From Pseudomonas parasichuanensis (GTDB lineage: Bacteria > Pseudomonadota > Gammaproteobacteria > Pseudomonadales > Pseudomonadaceae): DNA of 64,000 bases. Location of the stretch: positions 1 to 64,000 of the forward strand of contig NZ_BQHO01000008.1 of NCBI RefSeq assembly GCF_021601385.1, written 5' to 3'. The notes beneath the pieces were generated by a model. It was not told the DNA's origin and did no database searches. It saw only the letters and a list, made by a program, of their open reading frames with translations. The translations under genes were made by a program, and so were the position numbers. This document shows, piece by piece, positions 34,932-43,546 of this stretch (the first letter of the stretch is position 1; the number at the start of each line of letters is the position of its first letter).

Positions 34932-36490
34932 ACTGGACCGCCATCTCGATGTTCCTGGTGTTCGTCTGCTTCACCCTGCTGGTGACCCGCTGGGCCGCCT
35001 TGCGCACCCGCTCGGCCAGTGACTTCTACACCGCCGGCGGTGGCCTCACCGGCATGCAGAACGGCCTGGCGATCGCCGGCGACATGATCAGCGCCGCGTC
35101 CTTCCTGGGCATCTCGGCGATGATGTTCATGAACGGCTACGACGGCCTGCTCTACGCCCTGGGCGTGCTGGCCGGCTGGCCGATCATCCTGTTCCTGATC
35201 GCCGAGCGCCTGCGCAACCTGGGCAAGTACACCTTCGCCGACGTGGTCTCCTACCGCCTGGCCCAGGGCCCGGTGCGCATCACCTCGGCGTTCGGCACCC
35301 TGACCGTGGCGCTGCTGTACCTGGTGGCGCAGATGGTCGGCGCCGGCAAGCTGATCGAACTGCTGTTCGGCATCAGCTACCTGTACGCGGTGATGCTGGT
35401 GGGCGTGCTGATGGTGCTGTACGTGACCTTCGGTGGCATGCTCGCCACCACCTGGGTGCAGATCATCAAGGCGGTGATGCTGCTGTCGGGCACCAGCTTC
35501 ATGGCGTTCATGGTGCTCAAGCACTTCGGTTTCAGCACCGAAGCGATGTTTGCCAGCGCCGTGGCCGTGCATGCCAAGGGCCAGGCGATCATGGCCCCGG
35601 GGGCGCTGCTGTCCAACCCGGTGGACGCGATTTCGCTGGGGCTGGGGATGATGTTCGGCACCGCCGGGCTGCCGCATATCCTGATGCGCTTCTTCACCGT
35701 CAGCGACGCCAAGGAAGCGCGCAAGAGCGTGTTCTACGCCACCGGTTTCATCGGCTACTTCTACCTGCTGCTGATCGTCATCGGCTTTGGCGCCATCGTC
35801 ATGGTCGGCACCGAGCCGTCCTACCGCGATGCCGCAGGCGCGATCATCGGCGGCGGCAACATGGTCGCGGTACACCTGGCGCAAGCGGTGGGCGGCAACC
35901 TGTTCCTCGGTTTCATCTCGGCGGTGGCCTTCGCCACCATCCTCGCCGTGGTTGCCGGCCTGGCGTTGTCCGGCGCCTCTGCGGTGTCCCACGACCTGTA
36001 CGCCTGCGTGATGCGCAAAGGCCAGGCCAGCGAACAGCAGGAAATGCGCGTGTCGCGCATCGCCACCCTGGTGATCGGCCTGTTCGCGGTGCTGCTGGGC
36101 CTGCTGTTCGAGTCGCAGAACATCGCCTTCCTGTCCGGCCTGGTGCTGGCCGTGGCCGCCTCGGTCAATTTCCCGGTGCTGCTGCTGTCGATGTTCTGGA
36201 AAGGCCTGACCACCCGCGGTGCGGTGGGCGGCAGCCTGGCCGGGCTGGTCTCGGCGATCGTGCTGGTGGTGCTGGGCCCGGCGGTGTGGGTCAACGTGCT
36301 GCACAACGAGCACGCCCTGTTCCCGTACAGCAACCCGGCGCTGTTCTCCATGTCGCTGGCGTTCCTCGGCGCCTGGGCCTTCTCGGTCACCGACAGCTCC
36401 CGGCGCGCCCAGGACGAACGCGGCCGCTACCTGGCCCAGTTCATCCGCTCCATGACCGGTATCGGCGCCGCCGGCGCCAGCAAGCACTGA
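34928..36490 (+). CDS. paaL: phenylacetate permease PaaL, sodium:solute symporter family
   Basis: The 520-residue protein has about 13 transmembrane segments and family motifs of the sodium:solute symporters ([52 protein letters not shown]). It is close in type to the acetate permease ActP, but its place between the paa epoxidase and the PaaM porin identifies it as the phenylacetate importer. It is translationally coupled to the DUF485 gene. Confidence 0.88.
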   Translation: MNWTAISMFLVFVCFTLLVTRWAALRTRSASDFYTAGGGLTGMQNGLAIAGDMISAASFLGISAMMFMNGYDGLLYALGVLAGWPIILFLIAERLRNLGKYTFADVVSYRLAQGPVRITSAFGTLTVALLYLVAQMVGAGKLIELLFGISYLYAVMLVGVLMVLYVTFGGMLATTWVQIIKAVMLLSGTSFMAFMVLKHFGFSTEAMFASAVAVHAKGQAIMAPGALLSNPVDAISLGLGMMFGTAGLPHILMRFFTVSDAKEARKSVFYATGFIGYFYLLLIVIGFGAIVMVGTEPSYRDAAGAIIGGGNMVAVHLAQAVGGNLFLGFISAVAFATILAVVAGLALSGASAVSHDLYACVMRKGQASEQQEMRVSRIATLVIGLFAVLLGLLFESQNIAFLSGLVLAVAASVNFPVLLLSMFWKGLTTRGAVGGSLAGLVSAIVLVVLGPAVWVNVLHNEHALFPYSNPALFSMSLAFLGAWAFSVTDSSRRAQDERGRYLAQFIRSMTGIGAAGASKH

Positions 36491-36526
36491 ACAGCAAAAA
36501 CAATAAGAACGACGGGGACAACAACA

Positions 36527-37759
36527 ATGAGCCGCACACGCCTCACCTCGGCCGCCTGGCTGGCCACCCTCGCCCTGCCCTTGCCGGCCCTGGCGGACTT
36601 CATCGGCGACAGCCACGCGCGCGTCGAGCTGCGCAACCACTACATCAACCGCGACTTCCGCCAGGACAATGCTCCGCAGAGCAAGGCCGAAGAATGGGGC
36701 CAGGGTTTCACCGCGCGCTTCGAGTCGGGCTTTACCGACGGCCCGGTTGGCGTCGGGGTGGACGCCATGGGCCAGCTGGGTATCAAGCTCGACTCCAGCC
36801 GTGACCGGCGCGGCACCGGCCTGCTGCCGTTCGGCCCCAACAGCAAGGAGCCGGTGGACGACTACAGCGAGCTGGGCCTGACCGGCAAGCTGCGGGTGTC
36901 CAAGAGCACCCTGCGCCTGGGCACCCTGCAGCCGATCCTGCCGGTGGTGGTGTACAACGACACCCGCCTGCTGGCCTCGACCTTCCAGGGCGGCCTGCTG
37001 ACCAGCCAGGAGCTGGACGGCCTGACCTTCAATGGCGGGCGCCTGACCAAGGCCAACCTGCGCGACTCGTCCGGGCGTGACGATATCGGCTACGGCGCCG
37101 CCACCAGCGACCACTTCGACTTCGGCGGCGGCAGCTATGCCCTCACCCCGCAGACCAGCGTCAGCTACTACTACGCCAAGCTCGAAGACATCTACCGCCA
37201 GCAGTACGTGGGTTTGCTGCACACCCAGCCACTGGCCGAAGGCGTGAGCCTGCGCAGCGACCTGCGCTACTTCGACAGCCGTGGCGACGGCGCCGAGCGC
37301 GCCGGCAACATCGACAACCGCAACTTCAACGCCATGTTCACCCTGGGCGTGAAGGCCCACAAATTCACCGCCACCTGGCAGCAGATGTCCGGCGACAGCG
37401 CCTTCCCGTTCCTCAACGGCGGCGACCCGTACACCGTCAACCTGGTCACCTACAACACCTTCACTCGCGCCGGGCTCGATTCCTGGCAGGTGCGCTACGA
37501 CTACGACTTCGTCGCCATGGGTATCCCCGGCCTGAGTTTCATGACCCGCTACACCGACGGCCGTCATGCCGAAACCGCGACCATCAGCAATGGCCGCGAG
37601 CGCGAACGCGACACCGACATCACCTACGTCATCCAGAGCGGCCCGTTCAAGGACGTCAGCCTGCGCTGGCGCAACGTTACCTTCCGTTCCGGCAATGGCC
37701 TGACCAATGCCGTGGACGAGAACCGCCTGATCATCGGCTACACCCTGGCGCTCTGGTAA
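36527..37759 (+). CDS. paaM: phenylacetate-associated outer-membrane porin PaaM (OprD family)
   Basis: The 410-residue protein has a signal peptide (about 1-24, ending ALA) and an OprD-type 18-strand barrel with characteristic repeats of aromatic strand ends: RVELRNHYINRDFR, FTARFESGFTDGPVGVGVDA, TDITYVIQSGPFKD and SLRWRNVTF. OprD porins give substrate-specific diffusion; the paa context suggests phenylacetate. It lies 36 bp after paaL and 24 bp before paaZ. Confidence 0.88.
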   Translation: MSRTRLTSAAWLATLALPLPALADFIGDSHARVELRNHYINRDFRQDNAPQSKAEEWGQGFTARFESGFTDGPVGVGVDAMGQLGIKLDSSRDRRGTGLLPFGPNSKEPVDDYSELGLTGKLRVSKSTLRLGTLQPILPVVVYNDTRLLASTFQGGLLTSQELDGLTFNGGRLTKANLRDSSGRDDIGYGAATSDHFDFGGGSYALTPQTSVSYYYAKLEDIYRQQYVGLLHTQPLAEGVSLRSDLRYFDSRGDGAERAGNIDNRNFNAMFTLGVKAHKFTATWQQMSGDSAFPFLNGGDPYTVNLVTYNTFTRAGLDSWQVRYDYDFVAMGIPGLSFMTRYTDGRHAETATISNGRERERDTDITYVIQSGPFKDVSLRWRNVTFRSGNGLTNAVDENRLIIGYTLALW

Positions 37760-37783
37760 GCGCGCCCTTCAAAGGAGAACAGC

Positions 37784-39847
37784 ATGTCCGCCGCCCCTAC
37801 CCTGCAAAGCTTCATCGCCGGCCGCTGGATCGGCCAGCACGGCGCCCAGGCCCTGCGCAGCGCCCTGGACGGCCACGTCCTGGCCTACAGCCACGAAGAA
37901 CGCCCGGACTTCGCCGAGGCCGTGGATTTCGCCCGCGTGCAGGGCCTACAGACCTTGCTGGCCATGGACTTCCAGCAGCGCGCCGCACGCCTGAAAGCCC
38001 TGGCGCTGTACCTGGCCGAACGCAAGGAACAGCTCTACGCCCTGTCCCACCACAGCGGCGCCACCCGCGCCGACAGCTGGATCGACATCGAAGGCGGCAA
38101 CGCCACGCTGTTCGCCTATTCGAGCATGGGCCGCCGCGAGCTGCCGTCGGGCAACCTGGTGCATGAAGGCCCGGCGATCCCCCTGGGCAAGCAGGGCCAC
38201 TTCGCCGGCAGCCATATCCTGGTGCCGCGCACGGGCGTGGCCGTGCATATCAACGCCTTCAACTTCCCCATCTGGGGGATGCTGGAGAAGTTCGCCCCGA
38301 CCTTCCTCGCCGGCATGCCCTGCATCGTCAAGCCCGCCACCTCCACCAGCTACCTGACCGAGACCGTGGTACGGCTGATGAACGAGTCCGGCCTGTTGCC
38401 GGCCGGCAGCCTGCAACTGGTGATCGGCAGCACCGGCGACCTGCTCGAGCGCCTGCAGGGCCAGGACCTGGTGACCTTCACCGGCTCCGCCGACACCGCC
38501 GCCAAGCTGCGCGTCACACCGAACCTGGTGCGCAATTCGGTGCCGTTCAACGCCGAGGCGGACTCGCTCAACTGCGCCATCCTCGGCCCGGACGCAAGCC
38601 CTGACAGCGAAGAGTTCGAGCTGTACATCAAGGAGGTGGCGCGGGAGATGACCACCAAGGCCGGGCAGAAATGCACGGCCATTCGCCGCGCCATCGTCCC
38701 GGCCAGGCACATCGACGCCGTGGCCACCCGGCTGCGCGAGCGGCTGCGCAAGGTGGTGGTCGGCGACCCGTCGTTCGAAGGCGTGCGCATGGGCGCCCTG
38801 GCCTCCCACGACCAGCAGCGCGATGTCGGTGAGCGCGTGCGCATGCTGCTGGACAGCTGCGACCAACTGCTGGGCGCCAGCGATGGCTTTACCCCGGTCG
38901 GTGACGGCGTGGCCGAAGGCGCGTTCTTCGCCCCGACCCTGCTGCTGGCCCGCGACCCGCACGCCGAGGGCGGCGCCCACGATATCGAAGCGTTCGGCCC
39001 GGTCAGCACGCTGATGGCCTACGACGACCTCGACGAAGCCCTGGCCCTGGCGGCCCGTGGCAAGGGCAGCCTGGTGGCGACCCTGGTCACCGCCGACCGC
39101 GCGGTGGCGGCCAAGGCCATCCCGGCCGCTGCGGCCTGGCACGGCCGCCTGCTGGTGCTCGACAGCGAAGCGGCCAAGGAGTCCACCGGCCATGGCTCGC
39201 CACTGCCGCAGCTCAAGCACGGCGGCCCCGGCCGCGCCGGCGGCGGTGAAGAGCTGGGCGGCCTGCGCGCGGTCAAGCACTACCTGCAACGCGCCGCGGT
39301 GCAAGGCTCGCCGAGCATGCTGATGGCGGTGACCGGTGAATACGTGCGCGGCGCCGAGGTGATCGAAACCGAGGTGCACCCGTTCCGCCGTCACTTCGAT
39401 GACCTGCGCATCGGTGAGTCGTTGCTGACCCACCGCCGCACCGTGACCGAGGCGGACCTTGTGAACTTCGGCTGCCTGTCGGGCGATCACTTCTACATGC
39501 ACTTCGACGAGATCGCGGCGAAGCAGTCGCAGTTCGGCAAGCGCATTGCCCACGGCTATTTCGTGCTGTCGGCGGCGGCCGGGCTGTTCGTTTCGCCGGG
39601 TGAAGGGCCGGTGCTGGCCAACTATGGCCTGGATACCCTGCGCTTCATCACCCCGGTGGGCATTGGCGACACCATCCAGGCGCGGTTGACCTGCAAGCGC
39701 AAGATCGACCAGGGCAAGACCAGCCCCCAGGGCCAGCCACAAGGGGTGGTGGCGTGGGATGTGGAGGTGACCAACCAGTTGGGGGAGCTGGTGGCCAGCT
39801 ATGACATCCTGACGTTGGTACTCAAGCGCCCGGCGGCGTCCATCTGA
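37784..39847 (+). CDS. paaZ: bifunctional oxepin-CoA hydrolase / 3-oxo-5,6-dehydrosuberyl-CoA semialdehyde dehydrogenase PaaZ
   Basis: The 687-residue fusion has an N-terminal aldehyde dehydrogenase domain (about 1-520; catalytic cysteine in KAGQKCTAIRR, INAFNFPIWGMLEK) and a C-terminal MaoC-like hotdog hydratase domain (about 540-687; DHFYMHFDEIAAKQSQFGKR with the catalytic Asp/His, then GYFVLSAAAGLF). The hydratase part opens the oxepin ring, and the dehydrogenase part oxidises the unstable semialdehyde at once. P. putida literature also uses the name paaN for this enzyme. It is the last paa gene and is followed by a REP. Confidence 0.95.
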   Translation: MSAAPTLQSFIAGRWIGQHGAQALRSALDGHVLAYSHEERPDFAEAVDFARVQGLQTLLAMDFQQRAARLKALALYLAERKEQLYALSHHSGATRADSWIDIEGGNATLFAYSSMGRRELPSGNLVHEGPAIPLGKQGHFAGSHILVPRTGVAVHINAFNFPIWGMLEKFAPTFLAGMPCIVKPATSTSYLTETVVRLMNESGLLPAGSLQLVIGSTGDLLERLQGQDLVTFTGSADTAAKLRVTPNLVRNSVPFNAEADSLNCAILGPDASPDSEEFELYIKEVAREMTTKAGQKCTAIRRAIVPARHIDAVATRLRERLRKVVVGDPSFEGVRMGALASHDQQRDVGERVRMLLDSCDQLLGASDGFTPVGDGVAEGAFFAPTLLLARDPHAEGGAHDIEAFGPVSTLMAYDDLDEALALAARGKGSLVATLVTADRAVAAKAIPAAAAWHGRLLVLDSEAAKESTGHGSPLPQLKHGGPGRAGGGEELGGLRAVKHYLQRAAVQGSPSMLMAVTGEYVRGAEVIETEVHPFRRHFDDLRIGESLLTHRRTVTEADLVNFGCLSGDHFYMHFDEIAAKQSQFGKRIAHGYFVLSAAAGLFVSPGEGPVLANYGLDTLRFITPVGIGDTIQARLTCKRKIDQGKTSPQGQPQGVVAWDVEVTNQLGELVASYDILTLVLKRPAASI

Positions 39848-39864
39848 CGGATTTGCACGACCAC

Positions 39865-39913
39865 TGTAGGAGCGGCCTTGCCGGTCCGGCGCCCCGGCAA
39901 GGCCGCTCCTACA
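39865..39913. repeat. REP palindrome (49 bp)
   Basis: It is identical to the reverse complement of the element at 13156-13204 over all 49 bases, including the spacer. It lies 17 bp after the paaZ stop, where it may also act as a transcript-end hairpin. Confidence 0.9.
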
Positions 39914-40002
39914 ACCAGACAGTTGCTCTCGCGCCGATCGTTCTGGCACCTGCCCAGCGGTTGACTCACAACCCTATCAATGCTCAGATGCGCCCCTTGT
40001 TT

Positions 40003-40182
40003 TCAGGTGTCCCTGGCCGCCGCGCCAGGGGTTAAACGGGAAGCCGGTGCCTCACCCAAGGTGAACAGTCCGGCGCTGCCCCCGCAACGGTAAGCGAGCA
40101 AGGCATTCGACAGACCACTGTGCCACGGCATGGGAAGGTGAGTGCCCGGTGACCCTCGCAAGCCCGGAGACCGGCCTGGATT
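40003..40182 (+). promoter_or_regulatory. cobalamin riboswitch
   Basis: The conserved core is visible in order: GGGAAGCCGGTG (about 40038), the AACAGTCCGGCGCTGCCCCC segment, GCAACGGTAAGC, a CCACTGTGCCACGGCATGGG hairpin region, GGGAAGGTG and the B12 box AGCCCGGAGACCGGCC (40161-40176). The element precedes an ABC importer operon starting at 40301. When cobalamin binds, expression of the importer is expected to fall. A downstream terminator or anti-ribosome-site hairpin was not resolved. Confidence 0.92.
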
Positions 40183-40300
40183 CGCTGTTGGCTACTCCCG
40201 CGGTGGGCGGGTGCGCGCAGGTCCCGTGGCGCCCCGCTGCCCGTACCGCCTTCCCGCACATCTGCCGCTGGGGTTCATTCTCCCTACGGTGCCTGTTCGT

Positions 40301-41077
40301 ATGTCGTCCCCCCTGCTGCACCTCGAACGCCTGTCCTATGCGCTGTCGCCTGACGAGCCGCCGCTGCTCGACGGTATCGACCTGCACCTGTACCCCGGCG
40401 AATTCGTTGGCCTGATCGGCCCCAATGGCAGCGGCAAGACCAGCCTCTTGCGCTGCGTCTACCGTTTCAGCCGGCCGCAGCAGGGCCAGGTATTGCTCGA
40501 TGGCGAGGATATCTGGCGCCAGTCGCCACGTTGGGTGGCCCGCCGCCTGGCGGTGATGCTGCAAGAGTTTCCCGAGGATTTCGGCCTTGATGTGCGGGCC
40601 GTCGTCGCCATGGGCCGTACCCCGCACCTGGGCTGGCTGGCCAGCGACAGCGACCCGGCGCCAGTGGACGATGCGCTGCGCCAACTGGGCCTTGAAAGCC
40701 GTGCCGGGCAACCGTTCGCCAGCCTGTCGGGCGGTGAAAAGCAACGCGTGCTGCTGGCCCGGGCCCTGGCCCAGCAGCCTCGGTTGCTGGTGCTGGACGA
40801 GCCGACCAACCACCTCGACCCGCGTTACCAGCTGGCGTTGCTGCAGCACCTGCGCGGCACCGGCCTGGGGCTGCTGGCAAGCTTTCACGACCTCAACCTG
40901 GCGGCGGCGTTTTGCGACCGGCTGTATGTGATCGAACAGGGCCGCATCGTCGCCCACGGCACGCCGACGCAGGTGCTGACCGAGCAGTGCCTGGCCGACG
41001 TGTTCGGGGTACAGGCCCTGGTCGACCGTCACCCCGTGGGCGATCACCCACGCATCACCTGGATCAGCCCCGCATGA
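40301..41077 (+). CDS. ABC importer ATP-binding protein for cobalamin/corrinoid (BtuD/FecE type)
   Basis: The 258-residue ATPase has Walker A GPNGSGKTS, Q-loop QEFPEDFG, signature LSGGEKQR, Walker B LLVLDEP and the switch histidine ASFHDLN, the layout of siderophore/B12 importers (BtuCD/FecDE). The cobalamin riboswitch upstream points to a corrinoid ligand. The ATG at 40301 is preferred; the in-frame codons further upstream fall in the riboswitch. Its stop overlaps the next start by four bases. The ribosome-binding site is poor, which fits riboswitch-controlled initiation. Confidence 0.85.
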   Translation: MSSPLLHLERLSYALSPDEPPLLDGIDLHLYPGEFVGLIGPNGSGKTSLLRCVYRFSRPQQGQVLLDGEDIWRQSPRWVARRLAVMLQEFPEDFGLDVRAVVAMGRTPHLGWLASDSDPAPVDDALRQLGLESRAGQPFASLSGGEKQRVLLARALAQQPRLLVLDEPTNHLDPRYQLALLQHLRGTGLGLLASFHDLNLAAAFCDRLYVIEQGRIVAHGTPTQVLTEQCLADVFGVQALVDRHPVGDHPRITWISPA

Positions 41078-42036
41078 AGCGTTCGCTCCTGGCTTTGCTC
41101 GCCGGCCTGGCCTTGACCGCCCAGGCCAGCGATTACCCCGTGACGGTGCGCAGCTGCGACCGCGACGTGACCTTTGATCACGCCCCCCTGAGGGCCGTCA
41201 GCCACGACGTCAACCTCACCGACATGCTCCTGGCCCTGGGCCTGCGTGACCGCATGGCCGGTTACAGCGGTATCAGCGGCTGGAAAACCCTGGACGCCTC
41301 GATGCGTGAGGCCCTGGGCGGGCTTGCGGAGCTTGCGGCGCGTTACCCGTCCCTGGAAAACCTGCTGGATGCCAATGCCGACTTCCTGTTCGCCGGCTGG
41401 AGCTACGGCATGCAGGTTGGCGGGCCGGTAACCCCGCAGCGCCTGGCGCCGTTCGGCATAGCGGTCTACGAGCTGAGCGAATCCTGCTCGCGGATCATGC
41501 CCCGCCCACCTGCACGCCTCGACGACCTGTACACCGACCTGGAGAACCTTGGGCGCATCTTCGATGTGGCGCCACGGGCCCAGGCGCTGATCACCCAGTT
41601 GCGCCAACGTGTGGCCCGAGTCACTACCGCGCTGGCCGATGTTCATGCAAAGCCCCGGGTATTCCTCTACGACAGCGGCGAAGACCGCCCGACCACCTCC
41701 GGCAGCCTGGGCATGCCTCAGGCGCTGATCGAGGCGGCCGCCGGCGACAACGTCATGGCCGACGTCAAGGCCAGCTGGACCGAAGTGAGTTGGGAAAGCG
41801 TGGTCGAACGCGACCCCGAGGTCATCGTGATCGTCGACTATGGCCCGACCACCTGGCAGCAAAAACGCGATTTCCTGCTGCAGCACCCTGCGCTGGGCGC
41901 TGTGGCGGCCATTCGCGCGCAGCGTTTCGTGGTGCTGTCGTACCTGCAAGTGACGCCTTCGCTGGCAAATGCCGACGCCATCGAGCACCTGGCGGGCGCG
42001 CTGCACCCGCAGCGGTTCGCCGAGGTGCGCCCATGA
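41074..42036 (+). CDS. periplasmic binding protein of the corrinoid ABC importer (BtuF-like)
   Basis: The 320-residue protein has a signal peptide (KRSLLALLAGLALTAQA) and a type III (BtuF/FhuD) binding fold: RAVSHDVNLTDMLLALGL near the start, SLENLLDANADFLFAGW in the first lobe and NVMADVKASWTEVSWESVVERDPEVI in the second. It would capture cobalamin or a precursor for the permease encoded next. The operon order ATPase, binding protein, permease with ATGA overlaps at both junctions supports one transport complex. Confidence 0.85.
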   Translation: MKRSLLALLAGLALTAQASDYPVTVRSCDRDVTFDHAPLRAVSHDVNLTDMLLALGLRDRMAGYSGISGWKTLDASMREALGGLAELAARYPSLENLLDANADFLFAGWSYGMQVGGPVTPQRLAPFGIAVYELSESCSRIMPRPPARLDDLYTDLENLGRIFDVAPRAQALITQLRQRVARVTTALADVHAKPRVFLYDSGEDRPTTSGSLGMPQALIEAAAGDNVMADVKASWTEVSWESVVERDPEVIVIVDYGPTTWQQKRDFLLQHPALGAVAAIRAQRFVVLSYLQVTPSLANADAIEHLAGALHPQRFAEVRP

Positions 42037-43079
42037 CGTCATTGCGCTCCCTTGCGGCCTATCGCCTGTTGCTGGTGGGGCTGTTGCTCGCGTTGCTGTG
42101 TTCCTGCGTGCTGTCGCTGGGCTTCGGCGCTGCCCAGGTGCCGCTGGACAAGGTGATGCAGATCGTCGGCGAGCAACTGGGGTTGACCCAGACAGGCGAT
42201 TTCAGCCGTGGCCAGGCCCAGATCGTCTGGCAGATCCGCGCGCCCAGGGTGTTGCTCGGCGCGCTGGTCGGCGCGGGCCTGGCGTTGGTCGGTGGCGCCT
42301 TGCAGGCGGTGACCCGCAACCCGCTGGCAGACCCGCACTTGCTGGGGGTGAGTTCCGGCGCCGTGCTTGGCGCGGTACTGGTGGTGCTGTACCTGGGCCC
42401 GTTCGCAGGCCCGCTGAGCCTGCCGCTGGCGGCCTTCGGCGGTGCCCTGGCCAGCATGCTGCTGGTGCTGGGCGTGGCCAGCCAGCGCGGGCGATTGGAC
42501 AGCGAACGCCTGCTGCTGGCCGGGGTGGCGGTGTCGTTCGTGGTCATGGCCCTGGCCAACCTGCTGCTGTACACCGGCGACCCCCATGCCGCCAGTTCGG
42601 TGATGTTCTGGATGCTCGGTGGCCTGGGGCTGGCGCAGTGGTCGCTGCTGTGGCTGCCCGCCGCCAGTGTGCTGGGCGGTTTCATACTGTTGATGTGCCT
42701 GGCGCGCGCGCTCAATGCCTTGCTTGGTGGCGAACAGACCGCCGTCAGCCTGGGCTTCGACACACGCCGGGTACGCGCACTGGTGTTCGTGGGCTGCGCG
42801 CTGTTGACCGGCGTGCTGGTGTCGCTGTCCGGGGCCATCGGTTTCGTTGGGCTGATGCTGCCGCACGTGGCCAGGCGGCTGGTCGGTGCCGAGCACCGTC
42901 GATTGCTGCCTGCCTGCGCCCTGCTGGGTGGGTTGTTCATGGTGTGGGTGGATGTCGGCGCCCGTACCCTGATCGCGCCGCAGGACCTGCCGATCGGTAT
43001 CGCCACCGCGGCGATCGGTGGGCTGTTCTTCATCGTGCTGTTACGCAGGTCGGGGCGCCATGGCATCGCCAGCAGGTGA
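42033..43079 (+). CDS. permease of the corrinoid ABC importer (BtuC/FecCD family)
   Basis: The 348-residue protein has about ten transmembrane segments and FecCD-family motifs: RAPRVLLGALVGAGLALVGG, NPLADPHLLGVSSGAVLGAV and GAIGFVGLMLPHVARRLVG. It forms the channel of the B12-type importer with the two genes before it. No TonB-dependent outer-membrane receptor (BtuB) is encoded nearby, so outer-membrane passage must be provided elsewhere. Confidence 0.88.
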   Translation: MTSLRSLAAYRLLLVGLLLALLCSCVLSLGFGAAQVPLDKVMQIVGEQLGLTQTGDFSRGQAQIVWQIRAPRVLLGALVGAGLALVGGALQAVTRNPLADPHLLGVSSGAVLGAVLVVLYLGPFAGPLSLPLAAFGGALASMLLVLGVASQRGRLDSERLLLAGVAVSFVVMALANLLLYTGDPHAASSVMFWMLGGLGLAQWSLLWLPAASVLGGFILLMCLARALNALLGGEQTAVSLGFDTRRVRALVFVGCALLTGVLVSLSGAIGFVGLMLPHVARRLVGAEHRRLLPACALLGGLFMVWVDVGARTLIAPQDLPIGIATAAIGGLFFIVLLRRSGRHGIASR

Positions 43080-43217
43080 TCGGTATTGGCTGGCCATCGG
43101 CCATCTCGTACATCTGCCCTACATCGTGTGGCCCTTCCCGGCGCTATAGTCGGCCCACCGTCAGCCCTTGCGACCCCCAGGGCGGCGCCTCCAGAACAAT
43201 GCCAAGGAAGCCACGCG

Positions 43218-43529
43218 ATGAACGCCAAGCCCATTGCCTTCAAACCCCTGTTGCTGCTCGCCGTCGTGGCGGGCCTGGCCGGTTGCCAGACAGCCAAGCC
43301 CTCCCCGGAAACCCTCAAGCAGCGGGCTGAAATCACCCTCGGTACCCCGGTGAACCAGGTCAGCAAGGTGCGCAACGACTCCAATACCACCTACTTCACC
43401 GCCAGCACCGCCAAGGGCCAGTACGACTGCCAGGTGCCCAGTGGCGGCCTGGTCGCCGTGGCCGGCATGGGGATCTACACGCCTTCGCCGACGTGCTGGA
43501 AAGAAGGCCAGGCGCCGGTCTTCCAATAA
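43218..43529 (+). CDS. small lipoprotein of unknown function
   Basis: The 103-residue protein has a lipoprotein signal ending in the lipobox VAGLAGC (acylated cysteine near residue 23) and a short soluble domain with two cysteines (YDCQVPSGG, PTCWKEG). The middle part (GTPVNQVSKV) recalls small outer-membrane proteins of the SmpA/OmlA type only distantly. It is separated from the B12 importer by 138 bp and converges on the hybrid kinase gene. No function can be given. Confidence 0.6.
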   Translation: MNAKPIAFKPLLLLAVVAGLAGCQTAKPSPETLKQRAEITLGTPVNQVSKVRNDSNTTYFTASTAKGQYDCQVPSGGLVAVAGMGIYTPSPTCWKEGQAPVFQ

Positions 43530-43546
43530 TGGCCAGTGGCGCCGGC

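Noticed and set aside
34862-37567. Long (about 900 codon) open frame on the minus strand
   Set aside because: It lies antisense to the clear paaL and paaM genes; low-complexity His/Gln/Gly/Ala-rich translation is typical of the opposite strand of GC-rich genes.
37946-39949. 667-codon minus-strand frame antisense to paaZ
   Set aside because: Shadow of paaZ; no recognisable domain.
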